Origin: DATIKM01 sp035477595
GTDB taxonomy: Bacteria; Armatimonadota; Chthonomonadetes; Chthonomonadales; CAJBBX01
Reading direction: 5' to 3'
DNA: 49,525 nt
NCBI GenBank assembly: GCA_035477595.1
Contig: DATIKM010000176.1
Location: 1 to 49,525 of the forward strand
In this document: positions 25,469 to 34,343 of the stretch, piece by piece
Layout of the letters: each line of letters opens with the position of its first letter
How positions within the stretch are numbered: the stretch's first letter is position 1
Position numbers and translations under genes: made by a program
Notes under the pieces: model-generated
Seen by the model: only the letters and a program-made list of their open reading frames with translations
Told to the model about the DNA's origin: nothing
Databases searched by the model: none

Positions 25469-27282
25469 GCGTGTCTGACCGCGGCAACATGGAGCCCGCT
25501 GAGGACCGGGAACGCGAGAGGCAGATCCAGCGCCGGCTGCTTGCCTACCTGCGACCCCACCGGCCCGCGCTGGCGATGGGCGTCTTCTGCGCCGCCTGCA
25601 CGGCCGGCATCACGCTCGTCCTGGCCTGGGCGCTGAACATGGCGATGGACGCAATGGAGCGCGGCCGGGTCGGGCAACTCAACTTCATCTGCCTGGCCGT
25701 CATCATAGTGTTCGTGGCGAAGGGGCTCGCAAGCTACGGCCAGGCATTCTTCTTCTCGCTCGTTGCACAGCGGGTGACCACCCGGATGCGGGAGCAGATC
25801 TTCGCGCACCTCCACACGCTCTCACTCTCCTTCTTCAACCGGCGCCGCACCGGCTCTATCATGTCCACGCTGACGAACGACATCCCGGTGATCCAGAACG
25901 CCACGCTCTCGGTGCGCGAGATGGTCGCGGCGCCACTGGCCATCGTGGGGTGCTTCAGCCTGCTGTTCCACACAAGTTGGCGCCTCACGCTTGCCGCGCT
26001 GATCTGCGTTCCACTGATGGGCCTGGTCATCCAGCGCATCGGGTGGCGCATCCGGCGCATCTCGGGCCTCGTGCAGGTTAAGCTTGCCGACATCACCACG
26101 ATCGTCGAGGAGACGCTGGCGGGTGTGCGCATCATCAGGTCCTTCGCGACCGAGGGGCATGAGGTGCGCCGGTTCTCCGCCGAGAACGAGCGCACGCTGC
26201 ACACGGTCATCAAGGGCGTAAAGAAGAGCGCGCAGCTTCGGCCGATCATCGAGTTCATCGGAGCGTTCGGCATCGCGCTCGTGCTGTTCCTCGGCGGCAA
26301 CGAAGTGGCCCGCAATGCGCGGCTGGAGGCCGCAGGACTGCCGCTCGAGAGCCGTCTTGACCTTGGCGGCCTCACGATGTTCGTCTACCTCCTGCAGCAG
26401 TTGGCTCGCGCGGTGAGCGATCTGGGCCACATCAACACGATGCGGCAGCAGGCGCTGGCTGCCGCCAGCCGCATCTTCTCCGAGGTCCTGGACCAGCAGA
26501 GCGATGTGCAGGAGAAGCCCGATGCGGTCGCCATGCCACCGCTCGAGGGGCGCGTCGAGTTCGACTCCGTGAGCTTCGGATACACGGACGACGCGCCGGT
26601 GTTGCACGACATCAGCTTCGAGGTGCGGCCAGGGGAGGTCATCGCGCTCGTCGGCCATAGCGGCTCCGGCAAGAGCACCCTCGTCGATCTCATACCGCGC
26701 TTCTACGACGTGCGCAGCGGCGCGATCCGGATCGACGGGATCGACGTGCGCGACGTGAAGCTCGAGACGCTGCGCCGGCAGATCGGCATCGTGCCGCAGG
26801 AGACGTGGCTCTTCGCGGGCACCCTGCGCGATAACATCGCCTACGGCAAGCGCGATGCGAAGGACGAGGAGATTGCGGTCGCGGCCTATGCGGCCAACGC
26901 CTACTTCATCGATGGTATGCCGGAGAAGTTCGACACCGTCGTCGGCGAGCGCGGCGTGCGGCTCTCAGGCGGCGAGCGCCAGCGCATCGCCATTGCGCGC
27001 GCGATCCTCATGGATCCGCGCATCCTGATCCTCGACGAGGCGACCTCGTCTCTCGACGCCTCGTCCGAGGCCCTTGTGCAGGAGGCGCTGGAGCAGCTAA
27101 TGAAGGGCCGCACCACGATCGTCATCGCGCACCGGCTATCGACCATCCTGGGCGCCGACAGGATCATGGTGCTGGAGGCCGGCCGCATCGTGGAGGCGGG
27201 CACGCACGCCGAGCTGCTGGCAGCCGGCGGTCTCTACTCCAGGCTCTACGAGCGCCAGTTCCGCTCCGAGCTGCAGGACTGA
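25465..27282 (+). CDS. msbA: MsbA-like ABC transporter (lipid A flippase)
   Basis: A half-transporter of 605 residues with a six-helix exporter domain (about residues 25-345) fused to an ATPase domain. Walker A is GHSGSGKST at 397-405, the signature LSGGERQR near 501, Walker B ILILDEATSSLD near 519, and the switch His lies in IAHRLST. The position between lpxB and the acyltransferases, with a 4-base GTGA overlap, points to MsbA, which flips core-lipid A across the inner membrane. Other exporters of the same subfamily look alike, so the substrate is inferred from context. Confidence 0.85.
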   Translation: MSVSDRGNMEPAEDRERERQIQRRLLAYLRPHRPALAMGVFCAACTAGITLVLAWALNMAMDAMERGRVGQLNFICLAVIIVFVAKGLASYGQAFFFSLVAQRVTTRMREQIFAHLHTLSLSFFNRRRTGSIMSTLTNDIPVIQNATLSVREMVAAPLAIVGCFSLLFHTSWRLTLAALICVPLMGLVIQRIGWRIRRISGLVQVKLADITTIVEETLAGVRIIRSFATEGHEVRRFSAENERTLHTVIKGVKKSAQLRPIIEFIGAFGIALVLFLGGNEVARNARLEAAGLPLESRLDLGGLTMFVYLLQQLARAVSDLGHINTMRQQALAAASRIFSEVLDQQSDVQEKPDAVAMPPLEGRVEFDSVSFGYTDDAPVLHDISFEVRPGEVIALVGHSGSGKSTLVDLIPRFYDVRSGAIRIDGIDVRDVKLETLRRQIGIVPQETWLFAGTLRDNIAYGKRDAKDEEIAVAAYAANAYFIDGMPEKFDTVVGERGVRLSGGERQRIAIARAILMDPRILILDEATSSLDASSEALVQEALEQLMKGRTTIVIAHRLSTILGADRIMVLEAGRIVEAGTHAELLAAGGLYSRLYERQFRSELQD

Positions 27283-27294
27283 GGCGCGCAAGCG

Positions 27295-28032
27295 GTGCCT
27301 GCGCAAGAGAACCGTGATGCCGGCAGCGACGTTACGCAGAGCGCCGCGCGTCCGGTAGCCGTTCCCGGTGCGACGCCCCAGAGCCGGCGCGCGTGGGCTC
27401 TCGGACTGGCGGCGTGGTTCGTGTCCCGCTTGATCGGCCTGACACTGCGCGTGCGCTGGGAGGGCCGAGAGCGCCTCGAGGAGGCTGTCGCGGCGGACCG
27501 CGGCGCGATCTTGGTGACGTGGCACGGCCGGACCCTGATCCCGGCGAACGTGTTCCGCCGCCGCGGCTTCTGGGCGCTCATCTCGCTCTCGCGGGACGGG
27601 GAGATCCAGGACAATGTGCTCAGGCGCTACGGCTTTCGCACCGTGCGCGGCTCGACCGGCCGTGGCGGAGCCCGAGCCGCGCTACAGCTCGCACGGAGGA
27701 TTCGCGCGGGCGGCGTCCTTGCGTTCACGCCGGATGGGCCTCGGGGACCGACGCGCCGCGTTCAGGCAGGTACCATCTTCCTGGCGCACCGCTGTCGGTG
27801 CCCCGTAATACCCATCGGCGTCAGCGCCTGGCCGTGCTGGCGGGCTAGAAGCTGGGACCGCTATCTGGTGCCGCTGCCGTTCGCGCGCGGCGCCGTGGTG
27901 ATCGGCGAGCCCATCGCGGTCCCCGAGGCCATGGACGAGGCTGCCGAGAGGCGGGTCACCGAGGAGCTGGAGCGAGCCATTGACGCAGCAGAGGCCCGGG
28001 CCGACGCCCTGGTGGGTCTCCTCGCCGGCTAG
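27295..28032 (+). CDS. DUF374 lysophospholipid acyltransferase-family protein
   Basis: A 245-residue protein with one hydrophobic N-terminal helix (WALGLAAWFVSRLIGLTL) and the DUF374 pattern TWHGR near residue 77, SLSRDGEIQ, FRTVRGSTGRGGARAA, FTPDGPRGP and VIPIGVSA. DUF374 proteins are related to LPLAT acyltransferases and are common in lipid A clusters. They may acylate lipid A or a precursor. The start is a GTG. The next gene, waaA, begins within about 10 bases. Confidence 0.85.
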   Translation: MPAQENRDAGSDVTQSAARPVAVPGATPQSRRAWALGLAAWFVSRLIGLTLRVRWEGRERLEEAVAADRGAILVTWHGRTLIPANVFRRRGFWALISLSRDGEIQDNVLRRYGFRTVRGSTGRGGARAALQLARRIRAGGVLAFTPDGPRGPTRRVQAGTIFLAHRCRCPVIPIGVSAWPCWRARSWDRYLVPLPFARGAVVIGEPIAVPEAMDEAAERRVTEELERAIDAAEARADALVGLLAG

Positions 28033-28040
28033 CGCGTCCC

Positions 28041-29375
28041 CTGCCGAGCCTTGCCGCATGGAGCTCTGCCACGAGTTACCTCCTCTACAACGCCAGTCTG
28101 CTTGCAGCATCGCCTCTGCTGGGCGCCGCGCTGGCCTGGCGGCTCGCGCGCGGCAAGTCTCGGATCGGTTGGCGCGAGCGCTGGGGGCTGGCGCCGACGG
28201 GCCTGCCCCGGGCGACCGGTCCTCGCGTCTGGTTCCACGCCGCCTCGGTCGGCGAGATGGTTGCGGCACAGCCCATCGTGCGAGCGCTGCTCGAGATACG
28301 GCCCGATGCCGACGTCGTGGTCAGCGTGGTGACGCCCGGTGGACACGAGACCGCGCGAGGCATGGTGGGCAAGGGGGTCTCGGCCGCGTTCTACGCGCCG
28401 TTCGACGTGCCTCCCGCCGTGCGCAGGACCCTGCGCGCAGTGCGGCCGGCGGTCCTCGTGTTGATGGAGACCGAGTTGTGGCCGAACCTGATCCACCTGA
28501 CACGCGCAACGGGAGCGCGGCTCCTCACAGTCAACGGACGCATCTCGGACCGGAGCATCGGACGCTACCTGCGCGCTAAGCACGTCTTCCGCTGGGTGCT
28601 GGGCAGCATGGACCGGGTCCTGACGCAGACGCCGCGCGATGCCGAGCGCTTCGTGCAGATCGGAGCCGACCCGTCGCGCGTCGAGGTCGTGGGGAACAGC
28701 AAGTTCGATCAGGCGCCCGAGCGCCCCGATGCCCAGGGCGTTGCCCGGTTGAAGGCGGACCTGGGCCTTGAGCCGGGCGCTCCCGTGCTGGTCGTCGGCA
28801 GCACGCGCACGGCGTCCGAGGAGCGGATCGTGCTGGAGGCCTACTGCCAGCTTCGCCAGACCGCTCCCGACCTCGCGCTGGTGCATGCGCCGCGTCACGT
28901 GGAGCGCGCCGCCGAGGTCGTCGAGGCCATGAGGCGCGTGGGCCTCTCGCCGGTTCGGCGCACCGAAGGGCCGCACGCCCAAGGGCAGGTGCGCCAGCTT
29001 GTGCTCGACACCTTCGGGGAGCTTGCCGGTGTCTATGCAGTAGCGGACGTCGCTTTCATCGGCAACAGCCTCACGCCTCCGGGCGGCGGCCAGAACCTCC
29101 TGCAGCCTCTGGCGCACGGCAAGCCCGTTTTGTTCGGGCCCCATATGCAGAACTTCCGGGACCTGGCAGAAATGGCGCTCCTGGATGAGGTCGGCCTAGC
29201 GGTGTCGGACGCGGCATCGCTCGTCGCGGCCACGCGCGGGCTTCTCGAGGACGCGCAGCGCCGAGGCCGGCTCGCTGATCGTGCGACTGCGCTCGTGGAG
29301 CGCAACCGCGGGGCCGCCCTGCGCTATGCCGCGGAGATTGCGCGGGCGTTGCCGCCCGTCACGGACGCCGCATGA
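28041..29375 (+). CDS. waaA: Kdo transferase (WaaA/KdtA), start codon uncertain
   Basis: WaaA adds Kdo to lipid IVA from CMP-Kdo. The frame contains the membrane anchor YLLYNASLLAASPL, the HAASVGE motif with the catalytic Glu, METELWPNLI, and the C-terminal GNSLTPPGGGQNLLQPLAHG (donor-binding). Conserved sequence begins near 28065, yet this frame has no ATG, GTG or TTG between the TGA near 27980 and the ATG at 28257. That ATG lies after the catalytic HAASVGE motif. I placed the start at an in-frame CTG (28041) as the best guess. A small indel near the ATG at 28058, in another frame, is the main alternative. The 444-residue length then fits the family. Confidence 0.85.
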   Translation: MPSLAAWSSATSYLLYNASLLAASPLLGAALAWRLARGKSRIGWRERWGLAPTGLPRATGPRVWFHAASVGEMVAAQPIVRALLEIRPDADVVVSVVTPGGHETARGMVGKGVSAAFYAPFDVPPAVRRTLRAVRPAVLVLMETELWPNLIHLTRATGARLLTVNGRISDRSIGRYLRAKHVFRWVLGSMDRVLTQTPRDAERFVQIGADPSRVEVVGNSKFDQAPERPDAQGVARLKADLGLEPGAPVLVVGSTRTASEERIVLEAYCQLRQTAPDLALVHAPRHVERAAEVVEAMRRVGLSPVRRTEGPHAQGQVRQLVLDTFGELAGVYAVADVAFIGNSLTPPGGGQNLLQPLAHGKPVLFGPHMQNFRDLAEMALLDEVGLAVSDAASLVAATRGLLEDAQRRGRLADRATALVERNRGAALRYAAEIARALPPVTDAA

Positions 29376-30472
29376 CCGCGGACGATTATCTGGCGCTAAT
29401 TGAGGGCGAGCGCCGCGGACTCGCCGCGGGCGCCCTGCGCGCTGGCCTGAGCGCCCTCGCCCTGGCGTACCGGGTCGGGCTGGAGGCCTACCTGTTGCCG
29501 TACGGCCTCGGTGTCCGACGGCGCGCCCGGTTGCCCGTCCCGGTGGTCTGTGTGGGCAACCTGACCTCGGGCGGCACCGGTAAGACGCCGATGGCGCAGC
29601 TCGTCTGCGAGACGCTCCAGGCTGCCGGCATCCGGCCTGCGGTGCTGTCGCGTGGGTACCGCGGCGAGCACGAGCACGGGGCCGCCGTGGTGGCCACGCC
29701 CGAACGCATCGAGATGAGCGCAGCGCAAGCGGGCGATGAGGCCCACCTGCTTGCGTCGCTGCTGCCGGGCGTTCCGGTGCTCGCTGGCAAGGACCGACGG
29801 GTGACGGGGCGCCTGGCGTGTGAGCGATTTGCACCGGGAGCGGTCGTGCTGGACGACGGGATGCAGTTCTACCAGTTGCACCGCGACCTGGACATCGTGT
29901 TGATCGACGCGCGCCGACCGTTCCACAACGGGTGGACGCTACCGCGCGGTCTGCTGCGAGAGCCGCCGTCGCACCTGCGCCGGGCAGGGCTGGTGGTGAT
30001 GACCCACGCCGACAGGATCGCCCCGAAGGAGCGCGACGCGCTGGCGTGCCGGCTGCAGTCCCTGGCGCCACGCGCGGCGCATGTGCGCGCCTGGTACCGC
30101 GCCGCCGGGCTGCGATCCCTGGCCGGCCCTCGGGCGCTGCAGCCGGCTGAGTGGCTTGCGGGCCGCCGCGTCGCGACGTTCTGCGCGCTTGCCAGTCCGC
30201 AGGGCTTTGAGGAGCAGGTGCTGCGCGAGGGCGCGCAGATCGTGCATGCCGAGCGCTTGCCCGACCACGCCACGGCAACGCTGCGCGACCTGGAGCGTCT
30301 GATCGAGATCGCGTGTGCGGGCGGCGCCGAGGCAGTCGTGGTGAGCGAGAAGGACGCAGCGAAGCTGCCGCCGCTCGGGCGGCCCATCCCGTTCCTTTCG
30401 CTCGCGGTCCGGCATGTGGTCGACAAGCCCGACACATTCCGCGACGTGCTGCTCCGGGCGCTCCGGCAATGA
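29372..30472 (+). CDS. lpxK: Tetraacyldisaccharide 4'-kinase (LpxK)
   Basis: LpxK phosphorylates the 4' position of the lipid A disaccharide, giving lipid IVA. The 366-residue protein has an N-terminal hydrophobic stretch and the P-loop GNLTSGGTGKTP (Lys71), followed by LSRGYRG, GDEAHLLA, DDGMQ (catalytic Asp-Asp) and RRPFHNGWTLPRGLLREP. The ATG overlaps the waaA stop (ATGA), and its own stop overlaps the next gene in the same way. Confidence 0.95.
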   Translation: MTADDYLALIEGERRGLAAGALRAGLSALALAYRVGLEAYLLPYGLGVRRRARLPVPVVCVGNLTSGGTGKTPMAQLVCETLQAAGIRPAVLSRGYRGEHEHGAAVVATPERIEMSAAQAGDEAHLLASLLPGVPVLAGKDRRVTGRLACERFAPGAVVLDDGMQFYQLHRDLDIVLIDARRPFHNGWTLPRGLLREPPSHLRRAGLVVMTHADRIAPKERDALACRLQSLAPRAAHVRAWYRAAGLRSLAGPRALQPAEWLAGRRVATFCALASPQGFEEQVLREGAQIVHAERLPDHATATLRDLERLIEIACAGGAEAVVVSEKDAAKLPPLGRPIPFLSLAVRHVVDKPDTFRDVLLRALRQ

Positions 30473-31437
30473 GCGCGCGCGACGTCCGGAAGCGCGTACT
30501 GCGCCGCGCAGGAGCGCTGGTGCTCCGCGCGCTGACGACGGCGCTGCGGCCAGTCCCGCTGCCGGCGGCGCTGGCGCTCGGGCGGGGACTCGGCGACCTC
30601 GCGCGACTCGTGAGCCGCAGGCGGCGCGGCGTGGCGGAGCGGAACCTGCGTCTGGCCTTCGGCGATGCGCTCGACGACCGCGAGATCCGCCGCATCGTGA
30701 GGGAGAGCTTCCGGCACTTCGGGATGTTCGCGGTCGAGTCCATGGTGATCCCGTTCCGTTCGAGCGAGGAGCTATCGCGCCGCCTGGAGGTGGACGGCGA
30801 GGAGTACCTGCGCGACGCGTTGCGGCACGGGCGCGGGTGCCTCGTTGTCACGGCCCACTTCGGCGCGTTCGAGCTGCCGGGGAGATGGTTCTCCGATAGG
30901 GGCTACCGGATGTTCAGCGTGGCTCGGCCCGCGCGAGACGAGGCCACCACGCGGCTGATGTCCGAGATGCGCGCTCGCAGCCGTGTGCATGTGGTGAGCA
31001 CCGACCGCTCGCTGCGGCCTATCGTTGCCGCCCTCAAGGGTAACGGATGCGTCGCCATTGTGTGCGACCAGAACGCGACGGACCTCTACATCCCCTTCTT
31101 TGGCCGCCTTGCCGGCACGGCTGTGGGTCCGGCGCGCCTCGCGCTCCGGACAGGAGCTCCCATGATCTCCGCGTTCACCACCCGCGACGGTAAGGGCGGC
31201 TATCGTGCGACGCTGCGGCCGCTCTGGCACGGCACGCCGTCCGGTGATCGCAAGGCGGACGAGCGCCTCATCATGGGGCTCGTGAACGATGCCATAGAGG
31301 CAGTGATCCGGCGAGCGCCAGAGCAGTGGCTCTGGTTCCACGACCGCTGGCGCTCGGCGCGAAAGGCTGCCGCTGAAGGGCGGCTGCCGCCTGCGGAAGG
31401 GCACGCGCTGGAGCACGCGCCCGAGGACCGTGTGTGA
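30469..31437 (+). CDS. LpxL/HtrB-like lipid A late acyltransferase
   Basis: A 322-residue LPLAT-family protein with an N-terminal hydrophobic segment. The acyltransferase motif His130-x4-Glu135 (HFGAFE) has the H-x4-E form typical of LpxL/LpxM rather than H-x4-D. Further family features are CDQNAT, FFGRLAGTAVGPARLALRTG and EQWLWFHDRW. It probably adds a secondary acyl chain to Kdo2-lipid A, which fits its position after waaA and lpxK. The start at 30469 overlaps the lpxK stop by 4 bases; the open frame extends upstream only inside lpxK. Confidence 0.9.
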   Translation: MSARDVRKRVLRRAGALVLRALTTALRPVPLPAALALGRGLGDLARLVSRRRRGVAERNLRLAFGDALDDREIRRIVRESFRHFGMFAVESMVIPFRSSEELSRRLEVDGEEYLRDALRHGRGCLVVTAHFGAFELPGRWFSDRGYRMFSVARPARDEATTRLMSEMRARSRVHVVSTDRSLRPIVAALKGNGCVAIVCDQNATDLYIPFFGRLAGTAVGPARLALRTGAPMISAFTTRDGKGGYRATLRPLWHGTPSGDRKADERLIMGLVNDAIEAVIRRAPEQWLWFHDRWRSARKAAAEGRLPPAEGHALEHAPEDRV

Positions 31438-31449
31438 AGGGAGCAGGCG

Positions 31450-32193
31450 ATGGGCAATGATCGGGCGGTGGGCATCATACCGGCGCGGCTGGCGGCGACG
31501 CGTCTTCCGGACAAGCCGCTGCTGCTCATAGGCGGCAAGACGATGATCGAGCGCGTGTGGGAGCGGGCACGCCGTGCACGGTCCCTGGCGGAGGTGGCGG
31601 TGGCCACTCCGGACGAGGCGATCGCGCGCGTCGTCGAGCGGTTCGGCGGCCGCGCGATCATGACGGCTCATGCCCACCGGTCCGGAACGGACCGCGTGGC
31701 GGAGGCCGCAGGCTCCATGGAAGCTGACATCGTGGTCAACATCCAGGGCGACGAGCCGCTCCTCGAGGCGGAGACCATCGACCGCGCCGTGGAGCCGCTG
31801 ATCGAGGACCCATCGATCGCCATGTCGTCGCTCATGTGCCCGTGCCCGCCGGAGGAAATCGACAGGCCGTCGACCGTCAAGGTGGTCGCCGACCTGGCGG
31901 GCAACGCGCTCTACTTCTCGCGGTCGACGATCCCGTTTCTGCGAGACCCGCTCGGGGGCGCGCGCGTGAGGCAGCACATCGGGCTCTACGCCTACCGCCG
32001 GGAGCGACTCCTGGAGCTGTCGGCCCTCGCACCGACGCCCCTTGAGCGCACGGAAGGCCTCGAGCAGATGCGCGCGCTGGAGCACGGCCTGCGAATCCGC
32101 ATGGTGGAGGTCGCGTCGGCTCCGCTCTCAGTGGACACCCCGGAGGACCTGGAGCGCGCGCGGCTTCTGCTGACGGAGGACTGCCGGGGGTGA
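31450..32193 (+). CDS. kdsB: 3-deoxy-manno-octulosonate cytidylyltransferase (KdsB)
   Basis: KdsB activates Kdo as CMP-Kdo for WaaA. The 247-residue protein has the nucleotide-binding motif IPARLAATRLPDKPL, then TAHAHRSGTDRVAEA, NIQGDEPLL with the metal-binding Asp, YFSRSTIPF, HIGLYAYRRE and a C-terminal SVDTPEDLERA. GGGAGCAGGCG precedes the ATG. It is the last gene of the lipid A cluster on this strand. kdsA lies 2 kb further on the other strand. Confidence 0.95.
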   Translation: MGNDRAVGIIPARLAATRLPDKPLLLIGGKTMIERVWERARRARSLAEVAVATPDEAIARVVERFGGRAIMTAHAHRSGTDRVAEAAGSMEADIVVNIQGDEPLLEAETIDRAVEPLIEDPSIAMSSLMCPCPPEEIDRPSTVKVVADLAGNALYFSRSTIPFLRDPLGGARVRQHIGLYAYRRERLLELSALAPTPLERTEGLEQMRALEHGLRIRMVEVASAPLSVDTPEDLERARLLLTEDCRG

Positions 32194-32543
32194 CGGTCGC
32201 GCAAGGTCCTAGGTTTCGGCTGTAGCCGCGGGTCTGGCTGGCGAAATGATGCGATTGGCACGGTGTATGCACCTACCGTAGCAAGGCAGCAGCTCGCGTC
32301 GCGATGCGCGGCTGTGGTGGAGCGGATCTCTGGTCGGCGACGATAGCTGCCGACCGCAACCCGTGAGGGATTGGGGCGCGCCGCTGGCGCGGCAGCACTG
32401 GTTTGGACCAGCTCACACAGAAGAGTGGGAGCGTTCTACACTCCTCTGTCGGGGCGATCCGGTGCGCGCGTCGCAGTGGCGTGCTGCAAGGTGCCTCTGG
32501 GCGACCGAGCGAGTGAGAATCGGTCGAGAGGGAGTCGTGACGG
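32194..32543. other. Intergenic region of about 350 bases
   Basis: No gene is supported here. Open frames exist but lack the high third-position GC of real genes in this window. A small hairpin (CTGGT/ACCAG) lies near 32397-32410. A TACACT (32437-32442) could be a -10 but has no matching -35. The region presumably holds the promoter of the PEP-CTERM gene. No terminator was found after kdsB. Confidence 0.5.
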
Positions 32544-33245
32544 ATGAGAAGGCTTGTGATGTCGCTCCTGGCGGCGGCTTCCTTAATGGCCCTGGTGCCC
32601 GCACAGGCTGCCATCATCAGCTACACGGTCCATACGGGGACTGGCTTCGATGTGCCGGTCAGTGACTGCTCTGGCTCCACCAACCCGGTGGTTGGCGCCG
32701 AACCGTTGTCGGGCTTCCAGAGACCTGGTCCGGGGCAGTCAGCCGATATGGGCGGGATCACCCGCGTTCCGGGCGAGGATGTTGTCGCGGGCTCGGGTGG
32801 GAAGGCCAACCACGTTCGCACTCACGCCATCAGGTCCTTTTTGAGTTTCGATCCGACGGATGAGTGGGCCGAGGGCGCCAACCATATTGCCTCGACGCCA
32901 TCGATGATCCTCATCGCATCCAGAACCAAGGCCGGCGTCGCCACGACGACGATGAACAGCGTTGCCCTGGCGCCGCCTGGTCCGCGGTACCCCCGCGACT
33001 TCACGCGGGACCTAGTCCCAATCGTCCTGCAGTTCGACACGTACGATCACGCAGGCGCTCCCCGGTTTCCCAGTGGCCCTGGCCGCACGAGTGGGAATGA
33101 CAAGGACGTGGGCGCCAGGTCCGACATGGCGACATCCCCAGATCCCGAGCCCGGGGCTTACGCCTTGCTGATCGGGGCCGCGGTGCCGCTGACTCTCTTT
33201 AGCATGCGCTTCCGCCACCGCAGGAAAGCCGGCGCCCGCGCCTAA
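32544..33245 (+). CDS. PEP-CTERM sorting domain protein
   Basis: The 233-residue product has a signal peptide (MRRLVMSLLAAASLMALVPA, cleavage near AQAA) and a Gly/Ser/Thr/Pro-rich middle part without a recognisable fold. The C-terminus fits the PEP-CTERM tripartite signal: a Pro-Glu-Pro (PEPGAY), a hydrophobic helix (ALLIGAAVPLTLFSM) and an Arg-rich tail (RFRHRRK). Such proteins are exported, recognised by an exosortase and placed on the surface or in the matrix. No exosortase or polysaccharide genes are in the window. GGGAG lies near the ATG. Codon use is less GC-biased than in neighbours. Confidence 0.75.
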   Translation: MRRLVMSLLAAASLMALVPAQAAIISYTVHTGTGFDVPVSDCSGSTNPVVGAEPLSGFQRPGPGQSADMGGITRVPGEDVVAGSGGKANHVRTHAIRSFLSFDPTDEWAEGANHIASTPSMILIASRTKAGVATTTMNSVALAPPGPRYPRDFTRDLVPIVLQFDTYDHAGAPRFPSGPGRTSGNDKDVGARSDMATSPDPEPGAYALLIGAAVPLTLFSMRFRHRRKAGARA

Positions 33246-33289
33246 GCCATCCGTTCGTTCGACGGTCTCCGCATCCCGGCGCGGGGCAC

Positions 33290-33323
33290 CGTCGCCGGCG
33301 GGAACTGGGACCTGCCGGCGACG
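33290..33323. terminator. Hairpin between convergent genes
   Basis: A perfect 10-bp stem (33290-33299 with 33314-33323) and 14-base loop lie between the stops of the PEP-CTERM gene and the oxidoreductase, which face each other. There is no U-tract on either strand. It may be a bidirectional transcription stop or only an RNA stabilising element. Confidence 0.35.
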
Positions 33324-33340
33324 GACATGACCCGCGACGC

Positions 33341-34327
33341 CTACACGTGGACGACGGCGCCGCCCTGCGCCGCAGAGGTCCAGGCTGCCTCCGTCAGCTC
33401 GATCACACGCAGGCCGCACTCGAAGGGCGCCTGCACCTCGTCGCGGCCGAGGATAGCGTCGAGGAAGTTGCGGTCGGGGTTGCCTGCGCCCGGCATGTGG
33501 TCGAAGGTGTATCGGTTGCCACGGCCGTCGCACACCGACAGCTTGCCGTTGCGCATGAAGAAGATGCCCTTCTCGCACCAGATGGTCACGTCCTCGTGCC
33601 ACGTGGGGGCATCGCCGACCACCGAGAGCGTGCCCTGCGCGCCACCCTTGAATGTGAGGGCCAGTGCGCTGTTGATGTCAACCGGGGTGCCGCAGTTGTC
33701 GATGTGCGCCGAGACCTTGGCGACTCCGAGCCCCGTTATCCACAGCAGGATGTCCAGCAGGTGGCTTCCCGAGTCGTTGAGCTGGCCGCCGCCCGAGAGC
33801 GCGGGCTCCTGGCGCCAGGAGCCGGAGGTGCCCTTCTTCCAGTTCTGGCACTGGAGAGCCGTGACGAAGGTGACGGCGCCGAACTCGCCGGACGCTATCC
33901 TCTCGCGGATGAAGCGGAACTCCGGCTGGAAGTGCCTCTGGTACGAAAGCAGGCCGACCTTCCCGACCGCGTCGCGCTTAGCAATGACGGCATGCGCATC
34001 AGCGACAGTGCAGACCATCGGCTTCTCACACAGCACGTGGAGGCCCTTGTCGAAGGAGGCCAGAATCTGCTCCGTGTGCAGCGTGTGCGGCGTGTGTATC
34101 TGGACCGCGTCTAGCGCCGCCTCTTCCAGCATCTCGCGGTAGTCGGCGTAGACCGGCACTTCCGCCAGTTGGGGGAACTGCCGCTTGGCGACCTCGATCA
34201 CCGCCGGGTTCGTGTCGTTGATGGCCGCCACCTCGTACTGAGCCAGCGGCAGGATCTGGTTCAGGTGGTGCCGCGCGATGCCGCCGCAACCGATGAGGCC
34301 AAGCCGTACCTTGCCCGTCTGCGCCAT
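33341..34327 (-). CDS. Gfo/Idh/MocA-family NAD(P)-dependent oxidoreductase
   Basis: The 328-residue protein has an N-terminal Rossmann fold (LGLIGCGGIARHH), the family signature CEKPM with catalytic Lys102, and a C-terminal beta-sheet domain (QCQNWKKGTSGSWRQEP, SGGGQLNDSGSHLLDIL with the catalytic-type Asp and His). Members oxidise or reduce sugars and inositols at one carbon. The substrate cannot be read here. It starts 16 bases after kdsA, so the two are probably cotranscribed and a role in surface-sugar metabolism is possible. The open frame extends upstream, but only as a shadow of kdsA. Confidence 0.9.
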   Translation of the reverse strand: MAQTGKVRLGLIGCGGIARHHLNQILPLAQYEVAAINDTNPAVIEVAKRQFPQLAEVPVYADYREMLEEAALDAVQIHTPHTLHTEQILASFDKGLHVLCEKPMVCTVADAHAVIAKRDAVGKVGLLSYQRHFQPEFRFIRERIASGEFGAVTFVTALQCQNWKKGTSGSWRQEPALSGGGQLNDSGSHLLDILLWITGLGVAKVSAHIDNCGTPVDINSALALTFKGGAQGTLSVVGDAPTWHEDVTIWCEKGIFFMRNGKLSVCDGRGNRYTFDHMPGAGNPDRNFLDAILGRDEVQAPFECGLRVIELTEAAWTSAAQGGAVVHV

Positions 34328-34343
34328 GGGTATGCTCCCGTGC

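Noticed and set aside
32363..32665. Plus-strand frame of 100 codons before the PEP-CTERM gene
   Set aside because: Composition is not coding-like and it overlaps the well-supported signal peptide in another frame.
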